7,332 nt of DNA, taken from an uncultured Rickettsiales bacterium. GTDB lineage: Bacteria > Pseudomonadota > Alphaproteobacteria > Rickettsiales > UBA1997. The translations under genes were made by a program, and so were the position numbers. The DNA lies in NCBI GenBank assembly GCA_934725005.1, contig CAKVBE010000045.1, positions 1-7,332 on the forward strand. The letters are read 5' to 3'. Every line of letters begins with the position of its first letter. Positions within the stretch are counted from its first letter, which is position 1. Shown here one piece after another: positions 1 through 5,242 of the stretch. The notes under the pieces are model-generated. The model saw nothing but the letters and a program-made list of their open reading frames with translations. It was not told the DNA's origin and made no database searches.

Positions 1-489
1 GAATTTTCAAAAGAAGTTGAAGAAATGATTGATAATGCAATTAAAAATCCAATAATTAGACATTTTGAAACACCAAATAAACCGTGGCTTACAAGTAAAA
101 ACTTTTATGACAACAATATTAATCTACAAAATTTTGAAGATTTTTGGTTTTTCGCAAAAATGACCGATTTCTATGAAATTTTAAAATTTAAATATTTTAG
201 TGACTTACTTGAGAGCAAAAAAGAAGAAACTATTACTAACAATAATTCTGAAATTCCGGCACTTCCCGATAATCCAGAAGTCCCAGTGCTGGTTCCAATG
301 TTGTTTAACCAAAAAATCAAACTAAAATTGTTTAACACAATTTTACTCTTAAAAATAATTAAGAAGAACAACAAAACATATTATAAACTATTCGGATTTA
401 TCCCACTGTTAAAAGTAATTAAAAAAGATAATGGAGCCTATTACAAACTTTTCGGATTCATTCCATTACTAAAGATAAAGAAGGCATAA
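1..489 (+). CDS. Glycosyltransferase family 8 (LgtC/WaaJ-like), C-terminal part, with repeated FIP tail
   Basis: The frame is open from the first base, so this gene is cut by the window edge; the ATG at 25 is internal. The visible 162 residues (codon 1 at base 1) begin with the end of a GT8 catalytic domain. The H-x-x-x-x-x-K-P-W block at codons 21-29 matches the family's HxxGxxKPW nucleotide-sugar/metal-binding motif, with Thr in place of the usual Gly. A typical FWFFAKMTDFYE helix follows. GT8 enzymes transfer Gal or Glc from UDP-sugars in LPS or glycan synthesis, on the cytoplasmic side. Codons 86-99 form a proline ladder (P86, P89, P92, P95, P99). From codon 106 come three tandem 20-residue units; the last two contain YYKLFGFIPLLK and the first is degenerate. 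The stop is 2 nt before the next ATG, implying co-translation. The family call is fairly sure; the sugar and acceptor are unknown. Confidence 0.8.
   Translation, partial: EFSKEVEEMIDNAIKNPIIRHFETPNKPWLTSKNFYDNNINLQNFEDFWFFAKMTDFYEILKFKYFSDLLESKKEETITNNNSEIPALPDNPEVPVLVPMLFNQKIKLKLFNTILLLKIIKKNNKTYYKLFGFIPLLKVIKKDNGAYYKLFGFIPLLKIKKA
316..486 (+). repeat. 60-nt tandem repeat encoding the FIP tail of the GT8 gene
   Basis: Three in-frame units start at 316, 376 and 436; the last is shortened by the stop. The equivalent Lys codons (325, 385, 445) are exactly 60 nt apart. Units 2 and 3 encode YYKLFGFIPLLK followed by Val/Ile and lysines. Unit 1 reads KLKLFNTILLLK, so the Gly, Phe and Pro are lost although the spacing is kept. 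The same unit, also at 60-nt spacing, closes the next gene. Confidence 0.9.
478..484 (+). promoter_or_regulatory. Ribosome binding site of the GT2 gene, inside the GT8 3' end
   Basis: AAGAAGG lies 7 nt before the ATG at 492 and within the last codons of the GT8 gene. This supports the chosen GT2 start and suggests translational coupling of the two transferases. Confidence 0.6.
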
Positions 490-491
490 TT

Positions 492-1646
492 ATGAAGAAG
501 CTTAGTGTAATAATGCCAGTATATAATACAAAAGAAGAGTATTTACGTGAATCAATAGAAAGTGTTTTAAACCAAACATATAAAGATTATGATTTTTTTA
601 TAATAAATGATGGCTCAACTAATGCTGATGTAGCAAAAACAATTATATCATATCAAAATGATAAAAGAATAAAATTTATTAATAATAAAGAGAATCGTGG
701 ATTAATTAGTGTTTTAAATCAAGGGCTTGAGTTATGTAAAGATTACAAATACATAGCTAGAATGGATAGTGACGACATTTCTTTACCAACCAGATTTGAA
801 AAACAAATTGAATATTTAGATAATGATAAAAACGTTGGTGTCTTAGGTAGTTGGTTCAGAATGTTTCCAGAAAATATTGTTATAAAACCAGCTGAAAATT
901 ATAAGTATTTAGATTTAATTAAATGGAATCCTTGGTTATGTCATCCATCAATTGTATTGAGAAATAGTGTTTTAATTAAATACAATTTATCATATGATTA
1001 TAATTATAAATATGCAGAAGATTATGAACTATGGACAAGAATGATCCATATCACGGAAATTCATAACATTCAGGAAGTATTGATTAATTATAGATATGGT
1101 GAACAAAATACAAATATAAGTATACTTAAATCAAAAGAGCAACAAGAAATAACAAAAGTAATCACAGATAATTTATGGTCTTTTTTAACGGAGGATGAAG
1201 AAAAGAGAAGATTTATAGAAAATAGAATAATAAATAATATAATTGAAGAAAGTACAGTAAATAATATAATTGAAGAAAGTATAATAAATGATAAAGTTGA
1301 AAGTATAATAAATGATAAAGTTGAAAGTATAATAAATGATAAAGTTGAAAGTATAATAAATAATAAAATTGAGAGTATAATAAATGATAAAGTTGAAAGT
1401 ATAATAAATGATAAAGTTGGAAGCATAATAAATGATAAAGTTGAAAGTATAATAAATAATAAAATTGAAGAAAGTATAGTAAATAATAAAATTGAAGAAA
1501 GCATTGAAATAAAAGAATATCCGTTTTCGCGGTATTATATAAGAATATTTGGATTTATTCCATTTTTAAAAATTATTAACAAAAACACCAAAACATATTA
1601 TAAACTGCTTGGATTTATTCCGTTATTAAGGGTAGACAAGAGTTAA
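492..1646 (+). CDS. Glycosyltransferase family 2 (GT-A fold) with tandem-repeat spacer and FIP tail
   Basis: 384 residues. The first ~235 form a GT2 domain: a strand leading to PVYN (9-12), NDGS (39-42) for nucleotide-sugar binding, the metal-binding D92-x-D94-D95 in RMDSDD, an HPS block (151-153), and E176-D177 in AEDYELW as the likely catalytic-base region. Such enzymes transfer a sugar from an NDP/UDP donor onto a growing surface glycan in the cytoplasm. Residues 245-336 are an 8/9-residue repeat array that is not part of the catalytic fold. Residues ~346-382 are two FIP units, IFGFIPFLK and LLGFIPLLR, 20 residues apart. The last unit shares 18 identical bases with the GT8 tail (1589-1606 versus 372-389). 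There is no predicted membrane span, so the hydrophobic, basic tail is the likeliest membrane or partner contact. The GT2 call is secure; the sugar is unknown. Confidence 0.9.
   Translation: MKKLSVIMPVYNTKEEYLRESIESVLNQTYKDYDFFIINDGSTNADVAKTIISYQNDKRIKFINNKENRGLISVLNQGLELCKDYKYIARMDSDDISLPTRFEKQIEYLDNDKNVGVLGSWFRMFPENIVIKPAENYKYLDLIKWNPWLCHPSIVLRNSVLIKYNLSYDYNYKYAEDYELWTRMIHITEIHNIQEVLINYRYGEQNTNISILKSKEQQEITKVITDNLWSFLTEDEEKRRFIENRIINNIIEESTVNNIIEESIINDKVESIINDKVESIINDKVESIINNKIESIINDKVESIINDKVGSIINDKVESIINNKIEESIVNNKIEESIEIKEYPFSRYYIRIFGFIPFLKIINKNTKTYYKLLGFIPLLRVDKS
1224..1499 (+). repeat. In-frame minisatellite of 24- and 27-nt units inside the GT2 gene
   Basis: Eleven contiguous units occupy exactly 276 nt: two of 27 nt (1224, 1251), seven of 24 nt (1278-1445), then two of 27 nt (1446, 1473). 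The 24-nt unit encodes SIINDKVE; four copies (1278, 1302, 1326, 1374) are identical. The copy at 1350 reads SIINNKIE and the copy at 1398 ends in Gly. The 27-nt units contain an extra Glu (EE). All units are multiples of three, so copy-number changes would alter spacer length without breaking the frame. Confidence 0.95.
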
Positions 1647-1841
1647 TTATATGGAAATTAATTATATAGATGAATTTAATGAAATAGAGCAGAGTACAAA
1701 AATTTCAATTACTAAAGTAAGGTTTAACTATGAATAATAAAGTGGTTTGTTTGTGTTGGAAAATAAATACTACAGTCTTAAAACAAGAAGGAGGGAGCGG
1801 TTGAGGTATTAAATTTGTGGAAAATTCTTATACAAGAAGAA

Positions 1842-2172
1842 TGGTGTAAAGTATTTAGCTCAAATGTCTTGAGTCTTCAAATTGCATCTTATCGATGTTA
1901 AAAATAAATGAGAAGCAGTAATATAAAAAATTGTTGGTTATTAACTCTAGAGATTATAAATGATTCATACAGATCAGAATTTTGGATCTTTTCGGAAAAA
2001 GCCAGTTATTAAACGTGGAAATGGAATTGGTTAAATTTTTTGATCAAACTAATGTAAAGATTTCCATTTCTCGGTAAGAAAATACCAGCTAGACGTTAGT
2101 TAATAAAGCTCTTATACTAATCTGCCATACTTTTGCTTAAAGCTAGAATATTTCATTAAGTTATTATTTAAC
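1842..2172 (+). pseudogene. Possible decayed IS3-family (IS150-like) transposase fragment
   Basis: Short peptides recall the rve integrase domain of IS3-type OrfB, in the right order but in different frames and broken by stops. They are a Trp-containing EEWCK near 1839, KLHLIDVKNK then IVGY (about 1879-1952; family: KLYLSxVIDLFxxEIVSY), IHTDQ at 1963-1977 (family: HSDQG, containing a catalytic Asp), VKISISR ending at 2074 (family: IKxSMSRKGN), and FCLKLEYF around 2131-2154 (family: FxxLKSExFY). Against it, the IHTDQ-to-ISISR distance is about 25 nt longer than in IS150 and no terminal inverted repeats were found. If real, it is a dead remnant recording an insertion between the glycan genes. 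The match was made by eye and is weak. Confidence 0.33.
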
Positions 2173-2209
2173 AAAAAAAGATATTAGAGAAATTTACAAA
2201 AAGTTGAGT

Positions 2210-2226
2210 AACTCGAAAGAGTTTTT
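2210..2226 (+). terminator. Short C(GAAA)G tetraloop hairpin with T-run, upstream of the DUF115 gene
   Basis: AACTC (2210-2214) and GAGTT (2219-2223) pair perfectly around a GAAA tetraloop, and a run of five T (2222-2226) follows. The stem is only 5 bp, so it would be a weak terminator or simply a leader hairpin. It lies about 18 nt before the RBS of the next gene. Confidence 0.25.
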
Positions 2227-2243
2227 ATGAATATTACTAACAC

Positions 2244-2250
2244 AAGAGGA
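2244..2250 (+). promoter_or_regulatory. Ribosome binding site of the DUF115-like gene
   Basis: AAGAGGA lies 5 nt before the ATG at 2256. It is a good Shine-Dalgarno match and fixes the start, so the FIP-x-KKKR tag really is the N-terminus. Confidence 0.65.
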
Positions 2251-2255
2251 AAACT

Positions 2256-3266
2256 ATGAATAAATTATTAGCAAGGTTTCTGACAATTTTCATTCCAAGT
2301 AAGAAAAAAAGGCATGAATTTAGACAAAAATATATAACAAAAAAAACAATTTATGTTAGCTTAAATGATATTGATAAAAATGAAATAATATCAAGATTTG
2401 ACAATATTATTGATATGTTGAGTCGATTAAATCAAATGAATAAAGCAAATCAATTGGATTTATCGAATCAAATCAATAATCAATTTGATCAATTGAAGCA
2501 GATAAATAAAACAAATCAAGCGGATTCGTTGAATCAAATCAATAATCAATTTAATCAATTTAACCAAGTTAATTTAAGCACATTTAATCTACATCAAAAG
2601 ACTTTTCCAAGATTCAAAAATATAAATCAAGGTAAAGATGTTGTTTTATTGGCTAGTGGTCCAACGTTAAGGCAGTATAAACCACTTGAAAATGTTATTA
2701 ATGTTGGTGTTAATAGATCTTTTCAGGGAACAAGTGAAAAATTTGATTATATTTTTATTCAAGATTATTCTGGGCAAACCAAAAGTTATATTAAAAAGTT
2801 AAATAATTACAATAAAGATACTTGTATAAAGTTTTATGGTATAGCCAGTGAATTAAATCCATATATGCAAATTATTCCAGAATCAGAAGCTATAGAAGCA
2901 AATGCGTTAAGATATAGGACCGATTGTTTGAATTTTGATAGTCCTTACAATATTCATTTCGCTTATGATATAGCATCGCAGCCGCTTGGTGATGGTAAAT
3001 CAATCGTATTTTCTGCCATGCAATTTATTTTATGGACACATCCAAAAAGAATATATTTGGTTGGTTGTGATTGTAGTTTAGGTGGTTATTTTAATAATGA
3101 AAGATTGAACGAAAAAGAAAAGCAAAATTATTTAAATACTGTTGAAATAATTGAAAATTGGAAAAAATTAAAGTTTTTTGCCAATAGATATTATCCAGAT
3201 ACAGAAATTATTTCAATTAATCCAGTTGGTTTAAAAGGTATTTTTAAAGACATTTATCAAGAATAA
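2256..3266 (+). CDS. DUF115/GT42-like Rossmann protein with N-terminal FIP tag and coiled-coil spacer
   Basis: 336 residues in three parts. Residues 1-26 are a tag: a hydrophobic run, then FIPSKKKR and an aromatic/basic end, FRQKY. Residues ~44-105 are a Gln/Asn/Leu/Ile-rich spacer with a 22-residue repeat (60-81, 82-103) made of two 11-residue halves, which suggests a hendecad coiled coil. Residues ~126-336 look like the MptE-like/DUF115 and GT42 sialyltransferase fold. The glycine loop ASGPTL (133-138) matches the G-x-GPSL nucleotide-binding loop, and a helix (SIVFSAMQFILW, from 249) leads to the strand IYLVGCDCS with Asp272 in the usual [V/I]G[V/C]D position. Relatives act on nucleotide-activated sugars in flagellar, capsule or LPS glycosylation. 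The locus suggests transfer or modification of a glycan sugar, possibly a nonulosonate, but neither CMP-sugar use nor substrate can be seen. It could also be a non-catalytic accessory protein. Confidence 0.6.
   Translation: MNKLLARFLTIFIPSKKKRHEFRQKYITKKTIYVSLNDIDKNEIISRFDNIIDMLSRLNQMNKANQLDLSNQINNQFDQLKQINKTNQADSLNQINNQFNQFNQVNLSTFNLHQKTFPRFKNINQGKDVVLLASGPTLRQYKPLENVINVGVNRSFQGTSEKFDYIFIQDYSGQTKSYIKKLNNYNKDTCIKFYGIASELNPYMQIIPESEAIEANALRYRTDCLNFDSPYNIHFAYDIASQPLGDGKSIVFSAMQFILWTHPKRIYLVGCDCSLGGYFNNERLNEKEKQNYLNTVEIIENWKKLKFFANRYYPDTEIISINPVGLKGIFKDIYQE
2433..2573 (+). repeat. 66-nt tandem repeat encoding an 11/22-residue coiled-coil spacer
   Basis: Two in-frame 66-nt units (2433-2498, 2499-2564) and the start of a third encode a 22-residue unit with the core NQINNQF. 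Each unit splits into two 11-residue halves with hydrophobics at repeating places, which fits hendecad coiled-coil geometry. The array separates the N-terminal tag from the Rossmann domain. Confidence 0.8.
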
Positions 3267-3275
3267 AGATATTTT

Positions 3276-3704
3276 ATGAATAAAACTTTGGTAAAACTAC
3301 ATCATTATTTTATTCCAAATAAGAAAAAAAGACCTAAATTCGGAAACAAATATATTGGGTATAAACTACAAACAAGTTACGAAATCAAAAGAAACACTAC
3401 AGTTGAACATCATATAGCGATAAGAAAGATAAATAAAATTTATGTTAATTATTCTATTGGAAGATACATTTGCATTAATGACGCACATTTTTATGACACA
3501 AAAAAGATTAGTAAATATTGTAGTGTAGCAAATACAACTAGAATTTATGTTTACAGTTGTGTAATTAATTTTTTGAATACTCACACAATCAACTTTGAAT
3601 CAAAATGGTACAATCATGACTCAAAAGACATAAGACATTTAGATTTTACTAATGTAGAAAGCTACATAAAAGAATTGGAAAAAATGAAAAATAAAAATTA
3701 TTAA
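3276..3704 (+). CDS. FIP-tagged truncated hexapeptide-repeat (XAT/CatB-like) acetyltransferase relative
   Basis: 142 residues, starting 9 nt after the previous stop. Residues 1-26 match the preceding protein's tag without gaps (14 of 26 identical, including FIP-x-KKKR). Residues ~45-107 resemble the first turns of the left-handed beta-helix of xenobiotic-type O-acetyltransferases: SIGRYICIND (60-69), ISKYCSVA (78-85; family IGKYCSIA), and CVINFLNTH (95-103), aligning with the family's NHPINFLSTH. Here Cys95 occupies the place of the catalytic His. The C-terminal half of such enzymes (IGNDVWIG, GAGAVVTKD and similar coils, usually another 70-100 residues) is missing; only an acidic/lysine-rich tail follows before the next gene. 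It is probably a decayed or repurposed O-acetyltransferase. The frame is intact, so a structural role cannot be excluded. The Shine-Dalgarno is weak. Confidence 0.5.
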   Translation: MNKTLVKLHHYFIPNKKKRPKFGNKYIGYKLQTSYEIKRNTTVEHHIAIRKINKIYVNYSIGRYICINDAHFYDTKKISKYCSVANTTRIYVYSCVINFLNTHTINFESKWYNHDSKDIRHLDFTNVESYIKELEKMKNKNY

Positions 3705-3720
3705 TTATAAAGTAATCGAA

Positions 3721-4914
3721 ATGCTAGTATTACATATTGCAATGTCGCCACTTGCTGGGGCACCGATTCGTTTAATTAATGCTTTAAATAAGTATACGGA
3801 TTTTAAATCAAGACTTATAGTTTTTAATACTAAAGCATATGGAACTAGGACTTTTCCAAATGATTTGGACTGGCAAGTAGATAAGGAGAAGTGTTTAGAA
3901 TTAATATCAAAGGCCGATATTCTTCATTTTCATCATTTTATCGATTTTGATTCAATATATAATGCATTTGAAATAAATTTTAAAGATACAGCAAAAAAAA
4001 ATTGTAAATTTATTAGACAATTTCATTCAAATTTAAAATTTATTTCTGGAGATAATAGTGATATAATAAATAAAATTGTTAATGATAAATATCCAAAATT
4101 AGTAATTCCGCATTGTGCTGAAAGAACTTTTTTAAATGCAGCCGTTGTGCCTAATATAATTCCAATTAACGATGAAATATATTTACCAAATTATAAAGAC
4201 AACGACATACTGAGAGTTTTTTACTCTGCTTCTTCAAAATCATCAATTTGGGATGCAAGATGGGAAACAAAAGGATATTTTGAAGTACGTAATAAACTAA
4301 AATCACTAAAGGATAAATATAACAATTTCGATTATAATGTGGTTACAGATACACCATATTATGAATGCTTAAAAATAAAACAGGATAGCAATATCGTTAT
4401 TGGTGATATTTGTACTGGTTCTTATCATTTAACGGAATTAGAAGCCTTATCACAAGGAAAATGTGTTTTTGCGTACCTAGATAATAGAACACAATTAGTA
4501 CTGCAAAATTTGACTGGTTGCAACGATTTGCCATTTATAAATACAAGAATTGAAGAATTTGATAATGTATTTTTGGAAATTGTAAAAAATAAAGATTTAC
4601 AAAAAGAGATTGGCGAATTTTCAAGAAAATGGATTGAAAAGTATTATTCGGATGAAAAAATGGTTCAACGTTTTGTAAACGTATACAATAAATTATTAAA
4701 TGATGAAAAAATTGAGAGAGAAAATTGCAATGAATTTAAAAATACAAAACAATTTTTATACAATGATTTATATGATATACAATGGTTAGAAAGAAGAAAG
4801 AAAAATATTAACATTTACAAACATGTATTAGAAAAAGTTTGTAAAAAAATCAAAATAATGCTCATAAGGTTAAGTCGTTGCCTTACCATTAAAAATGAAT
4901 GGAAAAAATTTTAG
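3721..4914 (+). CDS. GT-B-fold glycosyltransferase (GT4-like)
   Basis: 397 residues, starting 16 nt after the previous stop with no strong Shine-Dalgarno; an in-frame ATG at 3742 is an alternative. The N-terminal half begins with a strand and the glycine/proline loop SPLAGAP (9-15), as in acceptor-binding GT-B domains, followed by ADILHFHHF (65-73). A linker near 145-160 leads to a donor-binding half with the hallmark block GSYHLTELEALSQGK (233-247), in which E241 fits the second Glu of the GT4 E-x7-E motif. The first Glu position is Gly233, so the motif is incomplete. The enzyme probably adds a sugar from a nucleotide donor to the lipid-linked glycan. The last ~25 residues are rich in Lys/Arg with Ile/Leu/Met, compatible with peripheral membrane binding, but contain no FIP unit. 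The fold is fairly secure; substrate unknown. Confidence 0.72.
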   Translation: MLVLHIAMSPLAGAPIRLINALNKYTDFKSRLIVFNTKAYGTRTFPNDLDWQVDKEKCLELISKADILHFHHFIDFDSIYNAFEINFKDTAKKNCKFIRQFHSNLKFISGDNSDIINKIVNDKYPKLVIPHCAERTFLNAAVVPNIIPINDEIYLPNYKDNDILRVFYSASSKSSIWDARWETKGYFEVRNKLKSLKDKYNNFDYNVVTDTPYYECLKIKQDSNIVIGDICTGSYHLTELEALSQGKCVFAYLDNRTQLVLQNLTGCNDLPFINTRIEEFDNVFLEIVKNKDLQKEIGEFSRKWIEKYYSDEKMVQRFVNVYNKLLNDEKIERENCNEFKNTKQFLYNDLYDIQWLERRKKNINIYKHVLEKVCKKIKIMLIRLSRCLTIKNEWKKF

Positions 4915-5242
4915 AAAAAAGTATTAAATAGATGAATAAAAATTGAGAGGAAAGATATGTTTTTTACGAAAAAACATAAAATTAAAATTGATAATGTGGA
5001 AAAATCAATTATAAGTTCATGGTTCTTTCAATTTTGATATGTTTTTTATTTTATTTTCTCCAAAAATATACAAAAGATCATTTTTCATGAAAGTATTAGC
5101 TGGCTTTTTAAAATTCTTATAGATTTAACATCGAACGTTAAAAATTTAACTTCAGGTATCATAGTGAAAAATAAATAAATAATTGAATTTTATCAAATAT
5201 AATTCATTATCTTCAATAAACTATTTTCTAAAACAATTATAA
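4915..5242. other. 328-nt stretch between the glycan genes and miaB
   Basis: It contains the interrupted small ORF above. A second overlapping ORF of 27 codons (5039-5122) in another frame is not convincing. A TATAAT at 5198-5203, 40 nt before miaB, could be a -10 box, but no -35 is seen at the right spacing. No RNA gene, insertion sequence end or strong terminator is seen after the last glycosyltransferase. Confidence 0.6.
4957..5178 (+). pseudogene. Small ORF of unknown function interrupted by one in-frame TGA
   Basis: An ATG at 4957 follows a good Shine-Dalgarno (AGAGGA, 4946-4951, 5-nt spacing). The frame runs 26 codons (MFFTKKHKIKIDNVEK...) to a TGA at 5035-5037, then stays open for 46 more codons to a TAA at 5176-5178. 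The second part reads like a protein, with FHESISWLFKILIDL and LTSGIIVKNK. Without the TGA it would be a 73-residue protein with a basic start and a hydrophobic middle. No family is recognised. The standard code used elsewhere makes TGA-as-Trp unlikely, so this may be a gene killed by a nonsense mutation, a 26-residue peptide gene, or chance in AT-rich DNA. Confidence 0.3.

Larger units (their letters stand above)
1647..2255. other. 609-nt gene-free stretch between GT2 and the DUF115 gene
   Basis: No intact gene is seen on either strand. A 28-codon ORF (1651-1737) starts 4 nt after the GT2 stop and a 24-codon ORF (1730-1804) overlaps its end, but neither resembles a known protein. A perfect AAGGAGG at 1788-1794 has no usable start codon after it. 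The part from about 1842 has scattered transposase-like peptides in shifting frames, listed separately. Near the right end a short C(GAAA)G hairpin and then the RBS of the next gene are visible. Confidence 0.7.

Noticed and set aside
171..374. 67-codon - strand ORF opposite the GT8 gene
   Set aside because: It is hydrophobic antisense of the lysine/proline-rich linker with no recognisable domain; the + strand is clearly coding.
1278..1472. Each 24-nt unit contains TTGAAA and TATAAT, resembling repeated promoter elements
   Set aside because: The two boxes are spaced 1 or about 25 nt apart, never near 17, and they fall inside a coding repeat.
1224..1499. Possible CRISPR array because of regular short repeats
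   Set aside because: There are no unique spacers; units are directly adjacent and encode protein in frame.
1088..1504. 138-codon ORF on the - strand, Leu/Ile/Ser-rich and repetitive
   Set aside because: It is the antisense shadow of the GT2 minisatellite; its repeats mirror the 24-nt units, and the + strand has the GT2 motifs and RBS.
1651..1737. 28-residue ORF right after the GT2 stop
   Set aside because: No clear Shine-Dalgarno, no similarity recognised, and too short to distinguish from chance.
3366..3584. 72-codon - strand ORF opposite the truncated acetyltransferase gene
   Set aside because: No recognisable motifs; the + frame has the hexapeptide-like blocks and the tag.
4957..5178. 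TGA read as tryptophan (alternative genetic code)
   Set aside because: The full-length genes use TGG for Trp and contain no internal TGA, so the standard code holds.
5198..5203. Perfect TATAAT before miaB as a promoter
   Set aside because: No -35-like hexamer is found at 16-18 nt upstream, and such hexamers are expected by chance in this AT-rich gap.
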